Positions 18,573-28,000 of a stretch of 64,000 nucleotides of DNA are shown here, piece by piece; positions within the stretch are counted from its first letter, which is position 1; every line of letters starts with the position of its first letter. Source of the DNA: Streptomyces sp. NBC_00878 (GTDB lineage: Bacteria; Actinomycetota; Actinomycetes; Streptomycetales; Streptomycetaceae); NCBI RefSeq assembly GCF_026341515.1, contig NZ_JAPEOK010000001.1, positions 8,804,001-8,868,000 of the forward strand, in the 5' to 3' direction. The translations under genes and the position numbers were made by a program. The notes beneath the pieces are model-generated. The model was given only the letters and a program-made list of their open reading frames with translations, ran no database searches and was not told where the DNA came from.

Positions 18573-20713
18573 TGTCCAGGGAACCGGACGGACTCGCCGA
18601 GCTGTTGCCCCAGTGGCACCGGCTGCGCGACGCCCAGGAGGGCGAACCGCTGCGCGCCCTGCTCGCCGTCATGGCCGAGCAACTCGACCTCGTACGCGAC
18701 GGAGTCGAGCAGGGCTACGAGGACCTGTTCGTCGAGACGGCGGCCCCCTGGGTGCTGCCGTACCTAGGCGACCTCGTCGGCTACCGCACACTGCCCGGCT
18801 ACGAGCGTGTCCTCACCACCGGTCTGCGGGGCGGGAGTTCGGCCGCGCTCACCGAGGCCGTCGCACCGCGCCGCGATGTCGCCGCCACCGTCGCCAACCG
18901 CCGCCGCAAGGGCACCCTCCACCTCCTCGAAGAACTCTCCGAGCGGGTGGCCGACTGGCCCGCCCGCGCCGTCGAACTCTCCCGCCACGTCTCCCACCAC
19001 CAGCCCGTGAAGCTGTACGGGACCGGCGGCGCCGAGCGTGGGACGCGTGGCCGCACGGCCGACGTCAGGGACAGCTCCGCGCTCGACCTGGCGGGCGGCC
19101 CCTTCGGCGCGGTCGCCCGCTCGGTCGACGTACGCAGGGCCGACTCCCGGTACCGGCAAGGGGGTTGGACCCCGGCGGGCGTCGGACTCTTCGTCTGGCG
19201 GCTGAAGGCGTACTCGCTGACGTCCTCGCCGGCGTACTGCATCGACCGGGCCCGCAACCTCTACACCTTCTCGATCCTCGGCAACGACACCCCGCTGGTC
19301 ACCAAGCCGGTCCCGGAGCCGTCGCCCACCCACATCGCGACCATCGACAACGTCCCGGCCTTCATCCGCCGCCGTCAGCTCCACGACCGCCTCGCCGACT
19401 ACTACGGCCCCGGCAAGAGCTTCGTGATCCGGCGCGACGGCGAGGACCGGCCCGTACCGCCCGCCGACATCGTGGTCGCCGACCTGTCCGACTGGCGCTA
19501 CCGGCCCAAGCGCGGCCAGGTCGCGGTCGACCCGGAGCTGGGCCGGATCGCCTTCGGCGCCCGCACCGCGCCCCGCAAGGGCGTCTGGGTCGACTACCAC
19601 TACGCGTTCGGCGCCGACATGGGCGGCGGCGAGTACGTACGGGACCGCGAACCGCGTCCGGACGCCGCCGTGTTCCGGGTCGGGCCCGGCGAGACGTACC
19701 GGCAGATCATGGACGCCTACCGGGCCTGGCAGAACGACCGCCGGGCCGGCCGCTGCGGTCCCGAGGGCATCATCGAGATCACGCACAGCGGCGCCTACCA
19801 GGAGCAGCTGGACTTCGACCTCGACCCGGGCGACCGCCTCGAACTGCGCGCGGCCGAGGGCACCCGGCCGGTGATCCGCCTCCTCGACTGGTACAGCAAC
19901 CGCCCCGACGCGCTCAACATCCGTGCCGTGTCCGAGGATTGCGCCCCCGGCGAGCGACCGCGCATCGTCCTCGACGGACTCCTCGTCGCGGGCCGAGGCA
20001 TCAACGTCACGGGCCCGATGGGCGCCGTCGTCGTCCGCCACTCGACGCTCGTCCCCGGCTGGTCCCTGGAACCCGAGTGCGACCCGCACTCGCCGGAGGA
20101 GCCGAGCATCGTCCTGGAACGCACCACCGCGTGTCTCCAGGTCGAGCACAGCATCCTCGGCACGATCGAGGTCATCGGCGACGAGGTCTCCGAGGAACCC
20201 CTCGACATCCACCTCCGCGACAGCGTCCTCGACGCCACCGCCGACGACCGCGAGGCCCTCTCCGCCCCCGACTGCCGGCACGCCCACGCCGTCCTGCACC
20301 TGTACCGCACCACCGTGATCGGCGAGATCCACACCCACGCGGTCCGGATCGCCGAGAACTCGATCTTCACCGGACGCCTCCACGTGGCCCGCCGCGGCAT
20401 CGGCTGCATCCGCTTCTCGTACGTGCCCACCGGGTCCCGTACGCCACGCCGCCACCGCTGCCGGCCGGACCTGGCGGGCCCCGAACAGGCCTCCCGCGTA
20501 CGGCCGTTGTTCACCTCCCAGCGCTACGGGACGCCCTGGTACGGGCTGTTGGCCGACCGCAGCCCCGAGGAGATCCGGCGCGGCGCGGAGGACGGGGCCG
20601 AACTGGGCGCCTTCCACGACCTGTACCGGCCGCAGCGCGAGGACAGCCTGCGGGCTCGGCTCGCGGAGTACACGCCCGCGGGGACGGACGCGGGGATCTT
20701 CTTCGTGACCTGA
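18572..20713 (+). CDS. eCIS tail protein with P2 gpI-like N-terminus and beta-helix-like C-terminus
   Basis: This is a 713-residue protein. The N-terminal 150 residues (LAELLPQWHRLRDAQEGEPL, then WVLPYLGDLVGYRTLPGYER) match the phage tail protein I-like family that joins baseplate wedges to fibres. The C-terminal half has repeating short strands with turn residues (for example IVLERTTACLQVEHSILGTI and AVLHLYRTTVIGEIHTHAVR), suggesting a parallel beta-helix. ATG 18572 is chosen because GGAGG lies 7 nt upstream; GTG 18569 in the same frame is less well spaced. In other eCIS clusters proteins of this type sit between the J-like proteins and fibre genes. Confidence 0.75.
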   Translation: MSREPDGLAELLPQWHRLRDAQEGEPLRALLAVMAEQLDLVRDGVEQGYEDLFVETAAPWVLPYLGDLVGYRTLPGYERVLTTGLRGGSSAALTEAVAPRRDVAATVANRRRKGTLHLLEELSERVADWPARAVELSRHVSHHQPVKLYGTGGAERGTRGRTADVRDSSALDLAGGPFGAVARSVDVRRADSRYRQGGWTPAGVGLFVWRLKAYSLTSSPAYCIDRARNLYTFSILGNDTPLVTKPVPEPSPTHIATIDNVPAFIRRRQLHDRLADYYGPGKSFVIRRDGEDRPVPPADIVVADLSDWRYRPKRGQVAVDPELGRIAFGARTAPRKGVWVDYHYAFGADMGGGEYVRDREPRPDAAVFRVGPGETYRQIMDAYRAWQNDRRAGRCGPEGIIEITHSGAYQEQLDFDLDPGDRLELRAAEGTRPVIRLLDWYSNRPDALNIRAVSEDCAPGERPRIVLDGLLVAGRGINVTGPMGAVVVRHSTLVPGWSLEPECDPHSPEEPSIVLERTTACLQVEHSILGTIEVIGDEVSEEPLDIHLRDSVLDATADDREALSAPDCRHAHAVLHLYRTTVIGEIHTHAVRIAENSIFTGRLHVARRGIGCIRFSYVPTGSRTPRRHRCRPDLAGPEQASRVRPLFTSQRYGTPWYGLLADRSPEEIRRGAEDGAELGAFHDLYRPQREDSLRARLAEYTPAGTDAGIFFVT

Positions 20714-20785
20714 CCCACGCGCCCCACGCGCACTCGACGCGCCCCAGAACCCGCACGCAATTCCTGAACCAGGGGGATCCCCTTC

Positions 20786-22399
20786 ATGCACGCAGACCTC
20801 TCCCGCTCCACGTTCCGCCCGGAGCGGCACTACTCCGCGGTCATCGCCCAGCAGGGCCGCGTCCAGCTCGACGCCGACGCCAACGAACAGACCGCGATCC
20901 AGCTCCACCAGGCCCGCACATTCACCGCCGACCTGATCGGGCAGCACGGAGGCCCGCGCGACGCCGCCGGCTTCCGCATCGAGTACGTCGGCGGCAAGCA
21001 CGACATCGACACTCTCCACATCCACGGCGGCCGCTACTACGTCGACGGCATCCTGTGCGACGCGGACCGCCCGGCCCCCGGCGTCCCCGTACCGGACGAG
21101 GACGACGAGGAGGAGAAGGACAAGGACAAGGCGCAGGACTCCGCGCAGCAGCCCGCCTACTGGACCTACTGGGACCAGCCCGACGGCCACCGCGACCCGG
21201 AGAAGCCCGGTGACCGGCTGCCCTCGCCCGCCCAGGCCCCGTTCGTCGTCTACCTCCACGTGTGGGAGCGGTCGGTCACCGCGGCCGAGGACCCGGCGCT
21301 GCGCGAGGTCGCGCTCGGCGCGGCCATGCCGGACACCGCCGCCCGCGCCAAGATCGTCTGGCAGGTCCTGCCGCTCGCCCTCGACGAGTTGGAGACCGAA
21401 GAGACCGAGCCTTCCAAGGAAGTGGTCCGCGCGGCCTTCGCCCGCTGGGCGCAGAAGCAGTCCGCGCCCACGGCCCGGCTCGCGGCCCGCAGCGAACGGC
21501 CCGACCACGCCGACGAGGACCCCTGCCTGGTCAAGCCGGACTCCCGCTACCGCGGCCCCGAGAACCAGCTGTACCGCGTGGAGGTCCACGAGGGCGGCAC
21601 GGCGGGCGAGCAGACCAAGGGGGACGGGTCGAAGGGGAACGGGTCGAAGGGCGCCACCTTCAAGTGGTCCCGCGAGAACGGCTCCGTGGTCTTCCCGGTC
21701 GACGAACTCGACGGCACCTGGGTCCAGTTGGCGTCCCTCGGCCACGACGACAAGCTGGACCTGGACGTCGGCGACCGGGTGGAGTTCACCGACACCGCGT
21801 ACGCCTCCCGCCTCGAACCCCTGCCGCTGCTGAGGGTCGAGGAACTGGACCTGCCCGGCCGCCGCGTGCGCCTGTCCGCCGAGCCGGAGCCGGGCGTCGG
21901 ACGCCTGCCGCACCTGCACCCGTTCCTGCGCCGCTGGGACCACCACGAGGGCCCGAAGCGCAAGGGCCGGTCAACCACCCTGCGGGGCGGGGCAGTTCCC
22001 GTCGCGGAGGGGGAGTGGCTGCCCCTGGAGGACGGCGTCGAGGTCTACTTCGCCAAGGGCGGCACGTACCGCACCGGCGACCACTGGATCGTCCCCGCCC
22101 GTACGGCCACCGGCAGCGTCGAGTGGCCGGTGGACCAGGCGCGCCGCCCGCTGCTCCAGGGCCCGGCAGGCATCGCCCGCCACTTCGCGCCCCTCGCCCT
22201 GGTGAAGGGCGAGGGCGAGGCACTGGACCTGCGGCTCGCCTTCGGCCCGCTCGCCAGCAGCATCCCGGCCGCCGACGAGGCGACGCTCGCGGCGGAGACC
22301 CGGGCGCGACAGGAGGAACAGGCGGCGGAGGCCGACCCCTCCGGCGGGAGGTCGCAGACCACCGCCGAGGCGGAGGCAGCCGCGGAAGGAGACAAGTAA
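20786..22399 (+). CDS. DUF6519 eCIS protein
   Basis: This 537-residue protein begins MHADLSRSTFRPERHYSAVI and then QQGRVQLDADANEQTAI, the recognisable N-terminus of DUF6519 proteins in actinobacterial and cyanobacterial eCIS and tail-like clusters. A strongly acidic/lysine insert (about residues 105-120) and a Gly-Asp-Gly-Ser-Lys repeat (about 278-290) interrupt the domain. The later part is beta-rich, consistent with a surface or fibre-like component, but the biochemical role is not established. It ends in TAATG, overlapping the amidase start. Confidence 0.7.
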   Translation: MHADLSRSTFRPERHYSAVIAQQGRVQLDADANEQTAIQLHQARTFTADLIGQHGGPRDAAGFRIEYVGGKHDIDTLHIHGGRYYVDGILCDADRPAPGVPVPDEDDEEEKDKDKAQDSAQQPAYWTYWDQPDGHRDPEKPGDRLPSPAQAPFVVYLHVWERSVTAAEDPALREVALGAAMPDTAARAKIVWQVLPLALDELETEETEPSKEVVRAAFARWAQKQSAPTARLAARSERPDHADEDPCLVKPDSRYRGPENQLYRVEVHEGGTAGEQTKGDGSKGNGSKGATFKWSRENGSVVFPVDELDGTWVQLASLGHDDKLDLDVGDRVEFTDTAYASRLEPLPLLRVEELDLPGRRVRLSAEPEPGVGRLPHLHPFLRRWDHHEGPKRKGRSTTLRGGAVPVAEGEWLPLEDGVEVYFAKGGTYRTGDHWIVPARTATGSVEWPVDQARRPLLQGPAGIARHFAPLALVKGEGEALDLRLAFGPLASSIPAADEATLAAETRARQEEQAAEADPSGGRSQTTAEAEAAAEGDK

Positions 22400-23292
22400 T
22401 GGCGAAGCCACTGACAGCCGCCAAGCTGGTGGAGATCCTGCGCGCGGAGGGCCTGACGGTCCATGAGGTGCGCAACTGGCGTCGCCACAACCGGAATTCG
22501 AAGGGCCCCTGGGGTCCGATGAACGGCGTGATGATCCACCACACCGTCACCTCCGGCACCGACGCCTCCGTCGACATCTGCTACGACGGCTATTCGGGCC
22601 TGCCCGGACCGCTGTGCCACGGCGTCATCGACAAGAAGGGCCACGTCCACCTCGTCGGCAACGGCCGCGCCAACCACGCGGGCCTCGGCGACGGCGACGT
22701 CCTGCGCGCCGTGGTCAACGAGACGAAGCTGCCCCCTGACAACGAGGCCGACACCGACGGCAACCGCCACTTCTACGGCTTCGAGTGCATCAACCTCGGC
22801 AACGGCAAGGACCCCTGGCCCGAGGCCCAGAAGGAGGCCATCGAGAAGGTCTCCGCCGCGATCTGCCGCGCCCACGGCTGGAGCGAGCGTTCCGTCATCG
22901 GCCACAAGGAGTGGCAGCCGGGCAAGCAGGACCCGCGCGGCTTCACGATGGACGGCATGCGGGGGCGCATAGGCGAGCGGCTACGAGGCAAGGGCGACAG
23001 CGGGAAACCCGCCCCTGACCCGAAGCCCGCACCCAGGCCCTCGTACGAGCCCTTCCCGGGCGGCGGCTTCTTCCACATCGGCCAGAAGTCCCCCGTGATC
23101 ACGGCCATGGGCCGCCGCCTGGTCGCCGAGGGCTGCGGCCGCTACGAGGACGGCCCCAGCCCCGAATGGACCGAGGCCGACCGCAGGTCCTACGCGGCCT
23201 GGCAACAAAAACAAGGCTTCAAGGGCAAGGACGCGGACGGCATCCCGGGCAAAATCACCTGGACGGCACTGAGGGTCCCGGCGTCCAGCTAG
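22399..23292 (+). CDS. Endolysin-like N-acetylmuramoyl-L-alanine amidase with peptidoglycan-binding domain
   Basis: This 297-residue protein has an amidase_2/PGRP domain (residues about 10-195) with the zinc-ligand motif VMIHHTVTSG near residue 46 and a distal GHKEWQPGKQDPRG carrying the second His and a Lys. A Pro-rich linker (about 198-212) leads to a C-terminal PG_binding_1-type domain ending QGFKGKDADGIPGKITW. It should cleave the amide bond between muramic acid and the peptide stem. There is no signal peptide, as expected for a phage-type lysin. It is the last gene of the eCIS operon, so it may help the particle cross or leave the cell wall. Confidence 0.85.
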   Translation: MAKPLTAAKLVEILRAEGLTVHEVRNWRRHNRNSKGPWGPMNGVMIHHTVTSGTDASVDICYDGYSGLPGPLCHGVIDKKGHVHLVGNGRANHAGLGDGDVLRAVVNETKLPPDNEADTDGNRHFYGFECINLGNGKDPWPEAQKEAIEKVSAAICRAHGWSERSVIGHKEWQPGKQDPRGFTMDGMRGRIGERLRGKGDSGKPAPDPKPAPRPSYEPFPGGGFFHIGQKSPVITAMGRRLVAEGCGRYEDGPSPEWTEADRRSYAAWQQKQGFKGKDADGIPGKITWTALRVPASS

Positions 23293-23316
23293 GGCAAGAG
23301 GAACCGCCCATCTTCT

Positions 23317-23390
23317 AGGGGCGCGGGGAACTGCGCGACCAGCCACGGCCGGTCCGCACGTCAAACACCACAGTTCCCCGCGCGACCCCT
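23317..23390. repeat. Streptomyces-type GGGGCGCGGGGAACTG inverted repeat, probable bidirectional terminator
   Basis: The arms AGGGGCGCGGGGAACTG (23317-23333) and CAGTTCCCCGCGCGACCCCT (23371-23390) are complementary apart from a 3-nt bulge. The element lies between the convergent amidase and M1 peptidase genes. The same motif is, from memory, very common between Streptomyces genes. Confidence 0.7.
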
Positions 23391-23415
23391 CCATCCAGGC
23401 CACCCAGCGGAGCGC

Positions 23416-24783
23416 TCACGCACTGGTGGGCGGATACGTCGGCCGCGCCGGAATCGCCGTCCCCGGTGAGGACAGAGCGGGCAACGCCGTCTCCTGCAAC
23501 CAGGACCGGAACAGCCCCTCCAACGGCTCGGCCGCATACCGGGCCACATGCGCGGTGAAGACGGCCGTGGTGACCGTCCCACTCCGGTGCACCGCGGCCC
23601 ACCCCCGCAGCATCCGGAAGAACGCGTCGTCGCCCAGCGCACAACGCACCGCGTGCAGCACAAGACCGCCGCGCTGGTAGAGCCGGTCGTCGAACATCAG
23701 CTTGCGCCCCGGATCGGACAGCTTCAGGTCCTGCGGCAGCACGGACAGCTTGCGGTGCGCGATGCCCGCGAGCGCCTCCGCGCTGCGCCCGCCGGACCGC
23801 TCCGACCACAGCCACTCCGCGTACTTCGCGAACCCCTCGTTCAGCCAGATGTGCCGCCAGTCGGCGATGCTCACACTGTTGCCGAACCACTGGTGCGCCA
23901 GCTCGTGCGCCACCAGCCGCTCCGAACTCCTGCTCCCGTCCACGTGGTTGGCACCGAACAGCGAGAGCCCCTGCGCCTCCACCGGGACGTCCAGCTCCTC
24001 CTCGGTGACGACCACCGCGTACTCGCCGAACGGGTACGGACCGAAGAGCTCCTCGAACAGCCGCATCATGGTCGGCTGCCGCGCGAAGTCCCGCGAGAAC
24101 TCCGTCAGCAGTTGTGCCGGGATGTGCCCCACCTGCGGGACGCCGCCCAGCCCCGGGTCGCCGAGCAGCACGGTCTGGTACTTCCCGACGGACAGCCCGA
24201 CCAGATAGCTGGACGTGGGCGCCGACTGCTCGTACACCCACGTCGTCGTGGACGCCTTCGTCGTACGGGTCAGCAGCCGGCCACCCGCCACGACCTGGTA
24301 CGCCGACGGCGTGGTGATCGAGATCTGGTACGAGGCCTTGTCCGCCGGGCGGTCGTTGCACGGGTACCAGGACGGCGCCCCGACCGGCTGGCTGGCCACC
24401 AGCGCCCCGTCCTCCAGCTCCTCCCAGCCGAGCCCGCCCCACGGGCTGCGCACCGGCTTGGGATTGCCCGACCAGTGCACCTCCACGGTGAACGCGGCCC
24501 CGGACCGGATCGGCTTCGACGGCCGGATCCGCAGCTTGCCGCCGCGGTGCGTGTAGTGCGTCGCCCGCCCGTCCACCCGGACCCGGCCGATCCTGAAGTC
24601 GGCCAGGTTCAGCTGGAACTCGGCGAGCGGGGCCCGGCCCGCTATGGCGTTGAGCCGAGCGGTGCCGGACAGCCGGTTGGGTCCCGGACGGTAGTCCAGG
24701 GCGAGTTCGTACCGATGCACCCGGTAACGGGGATCACCGTTCGCCGGGAAGTACGGATCCGCTCCCACTGTCTGCTGAACCAC
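23416..24783 (-). CDS. M1 family metallopeptidase (aminopeptidase N-like), short form
   Basis: This is a 455-residue zinc peptidase. The catalytic motif HELAHQWFGN is followed 18 residues later by the third zinc ligand in WLNEGFAKYAEW. The first half is the saddle-like beta domain. An EAQGLSLFG segment sits where classical enzymes carry GxMEN, so substrate preference may differ. The C-terminal HEAT-like domain of full-length aminopeptidase N is missing. The GTG at 24783 (VQQTVGADPYF) is chosen because the frame upstream of it runs through a MITE and has no conserved sequence. A GGGAG ribosome-binding site lies about 11 nt upstream. No signal peptide is visible, so a cytoplasmic location is likely. 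Confidence 0.85.
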   Translation of the reverse strand: MVQQTVGADPYFPANGDPRYRVHRYELALDYRPGPNRLSGTARLNAIAGRAPLAEFQLNLADFRIGRVRVDGRATHYTHRGGKLRIRPSKPIRSGAAFTVEVHWSGNPKPVRSPWGGLGWEELEDGALVASQPVGAPSWYPCNDRPADKASYQISITTPSAYQVVAGGRLLTRTTKASTTTWVYEQSAPTSSYLVGLSVGKYQTVLLGDPGLGGVPQVGHIPAQLLTEFSRDFARQPTMMRLFEELFGPYPFGEYAVVVTEEELDVPVEAQGLSLFGANHVDGSRSSERLVAHELAHQWFGNSVSIADWRHIWLNEGFAKYAEWLWSERSGGRSAEALAGIAHRKLSVLPQDLKLSDPGRKLMFDDRLYQRGGLVLHAVRCALGDDAFFRMLRGWAAVHRSGTVTTAVFTAHVARYAAEPLEGLFRSWLQETALPALSSPGTAIPARPTYPPTSA

Positions 24784-24854
24784 TGAAGTGTCTGCTCCCT
24801 GCGCTGTGCTCGTACGGCGTGCCGGTGGTCCCTCCCCGGGCGCCGGACGGGCCG

Positions 24855-25055
24855 CTAGTGTCCCGACAGGCAACGTTTGCCCCGTCGCGACGCCCGGCAC
24901 GCTCCCCCACTGCCTTAAGGGCGTGGGAGGTGCCCCCACTCGCCGCACCGGCCGAAAGCCCCAGTACGTCCAGTACGAGGACTTCCGGCCGGCACGCCGA
25001 GAGCACGCACCGGACGCCGCTCCTTGAGGGCAAACGTTGCCTGCCGCGGCACTAG
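24855..25055. mobile_element. MITE-like element, 201 bp, 28-bp terminal inverted repeats
   Basis: The left end 24855-24882 and right end 25028-25055 are 28-bp inverted repeats with three mismatches, both beginning CTAGTG and sharing CAGGCAACGTTTGCCC. The interior has no coding capacity and contains a doubled CCAGTACG. The terminal CTAG may be a target duplication or part of the repeat. It lies between the M1 peptidase and the NRPS-like gene and supplies the latter's TAG stop. Confidence 0.75.
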
Positions 25056-28000
25056 GGACGCCATGCCTCGATCGGGTTGCCCAGCCAGCGGGTGTCGTCG
25101 GGAACGGATTCCGCGGCCATGACGAGCGAGGCGGGGCCCAGAGTGCTGCGGGCTCCGACCGTGCTGCCGGGGAGGACGATTCCGCCAGGGCCCAGCGTCG
25201 CGCCCTCACGGAGGACCACAGTATCCGTCCGCAAGATCCGGTCATGGAAGAGGTGGGTCTGCAGCACGCAGCCACGATTCACGGTCGCCGCGTCCTCCAG
25301 CGTCACCAGGTCCGTCTCCGGCAGCCAGTAGCTCTCGACCCAGACGCCCTTGCCGATCCGGGCACCGAGGCCGCGCAGCCACAGGTTCATCACGGGAGTA
25401 CCCGGCACGGACCCGGCCAACCACGGTACGGCGACGACCTCGACGAAGGTGTCGGCCAGCTCGTTGCGCCACACGAAGCCGCTCCACAGCGGGTGTTCAC
25501 CGGTCCGGTGCCGCCCCACGAGCAGCCACTTGGCGATCACGGACAGCAGGCCGGCGGCCGCTCCGGCACCCAGCAGCACAACCCCGGCGAGCGCCCACGC
25601 CCACACACCCAGCGCGCTCAGCGCGGCCACCGTCAGCACGGCCAGCGCGGCCGAGCAGAAGACGGGCACGATTCGGCACAGCTCGACCAGACCGCGCGCC
25701 CACAGCAGCCGCGCGGGCGGGTCGTACGTACGGCTCTGGTCGCCGCCCTGCGTCGAGCGGGGCAGCTTGACCGGCGGCAGCCCCAGGTAGGAGCTGCCCT
25801 TCTTGGCCTTCTTCGGCGTCGCGGACAGCACGCCGACCAGGCCGCCGTCCGGCACGGAACGGCCCGGCGCGGTCATCCCGGAGTTCCCGAGGAAGGCCCG
25901 GCGCCCGATCTCCGCGCGCCCGATCCGCATCCAGCCGCCCCCGAGCTCGTACGGCGCGGTCAGCGTGTCGTCGGCCAGGAACGCGCCCTCGCCGACCGTC
26001 GTCAGGCTCGGCAGCGCGAGCACCGTCGACACCTCGGCACCTCGGCCGATCCGCATACCCAGCAGCCGCAGCCAGACCGGCGTGGCCAGCCCGGCGTACA
26101 GCGGGAACAGCGTGTCGCGGGAGCGGTCCATCAACTGCGTGACCGTCCAGGCCTGCCAGCCGATCCTGCTGTGCGTGGGATGCGTACCGGGCCGCAGTCC
26201 GAGACTGAGCAGTCGCACGTTGACCAGCAGAATCAGCGCGTAAGCGAGGCCGAAGGCCAGCGTCGCCGGCACCAGTGCGACGACGGCGCCCCGCAGCGCC
26301 TCGCCGAGACCGGCCTCCGGTGAGACGAAGACGCTCGCCACGAGCAGCGCGGCCAGGCCCGCGACCAGCGGCAACGCCGACAGCGCGAACCCGGTGGCGC
26401 CGTACATCACGCGCCAGTACGTACCCCGCTGCGGGCGCTCCTTGGGCCAGTCCCGCTTCGCCTTGCCGAGCTTGACCGCGGGCGCGCCGGCCCACCGCTG
26501 ACCGGTCGTGACATGCCCGGAGACGGCCGAACCGGGCGCCACCTCGGACCGCTTGCCCACCCGGGCACCGGGGAAGAGCATGCTGCGGGTACCGACCACC
26601 GCGTGCGCGCCGACCTTGACCGGGCCGATCTCCAGCCGGTCGCCGTCCAGCCAGTGCCCCGACAGGTCCACCTCGGACTCCACGGCGGCACCCCGGCCGA
26701 GCTTGAGCATGCCGGTCACCGGCGGCAGCGAGTGCAGGTCCACGTCGGAGCCGACCTTGGCGCCGAGCGCCCGCGCGTACCGCTCCAGCCACGACCCCGT
26801 CAGCGAGGTCGCGCCGCTGAACTCGGCGAGCCGCTCGGCCGTCCACAGCCGCAGATGGACGCTCCCGCCCCGCGGGTAGCGCCCGGGCCTCACCCCGCGC
26901 AGCAGCAGCCGCGCCCCGCCGGCCGCGATCGCGAGCCGCCCCGGCGGACTGAAGAGCAGCCCCGCCCCGACGGCCACGACCCACCAGGAGACGGTCGGCA
27001 CCCACGGATACGGCCCGAACCAGTGCAGTACGTTGCCCATCGCGGCCAGCGCCACGGTCCAGCGCAGCCCGAGCAGGGTGAACAGCGGGACGAGCACCAG
27101 CAGTTGAACGACCTTGGCGCGCAGGGGCACCGGCGCGATCTCGCGGGTGGCCCCGTCACTTTGAGCGGACTTCTCCAGATGCCGGGCCAGCTTGCGCAGC
27201 ACGGGCTGCTGGTAGATGTCGACGACGGCGGCGCTGGGGTAGCGGGTGCGCAGCCTGGTGGTGAGCTGGGCGGCGGCGAGACTGCTGCCGCCGATCGCGA
27301 AGAAGTCGTCCCGCGCCGAACCGACCGGGATGCCGAGCACCTCGCTCCACTGCTCTGCGAGCCACGCCTCGGTGCCGTACAGCTGCTCGGCGGGTCCGCC
27401 CGTCTCCAGGCCCTCCAGGGGCCACGGCAGGGCGTTGCGGTCGACCTTGCCCGAGGTCCGGGTCGGCAGGTCGGCGACCGGCGCGATCAGCGGGACCAGG
27501 GCGGCGGGCAGCACGGCGCGCAGTTTCTCGACGGCCGTCGCGTGGTCCCAGCCGTCCTGGGCGACCACATAGCCGACGAGCAGCTGGTTGCCGCTGCGGG
27601 CCGTCCGTACGGCCGCCGCGGCGCCCGCGACACCGGGCAGTGCCTGGAGCGCGGTGTCCACCTCGCCCAGCTCGATCCGGCGCCCGCCGAGCTTGATCTG
27701 CTCGTCGGCCCGCCCGAGGAAGATCAGCCCTTCCTTCTCGGCCTTGACCAGGTCACCGCTGCGGTAGGCGCGCGGCCAGCCGAGCGACTCCAGCGGGGCG
27801 TACTTCTCCGCGTCCTTCTCGGGGTCGAGATAGCGGGCCAGTCCCACGCCGCCGATCACCAGCTGTCCGCTCTCGCCCATCGGCACCGGCTCGCCGGACT
27901 CGTCGACGACGGCCAGCTCCCAGCCGTTCAGCGGCAGCCCGATACGGACCGGCTCCTCGCCGGTCATCAGCGAGGCACAGGCGACGACGGTGGCCTCGGT

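Noticed and set aside
18764..21946. 1060-codon minus-strand frame across the gpI-like and DUF6519 genes
   Set aside because: It spans two real genes and their spacer, and has no recognisable family.
23317..23390. Attachment site for integration of the eCIS region
   Set aside because: The repeat is inverted, not direct, and looks like a common Streptomyces terminator. No integrase is present in the window.
24784..25275. N-terminal extension of the M1 peptidase to 25275
   Set aside because: The extension runs through the MITE and antisense to the NRPS-like gene and has no conserved sequence. GTG 24783 has a ribosome-binding site.
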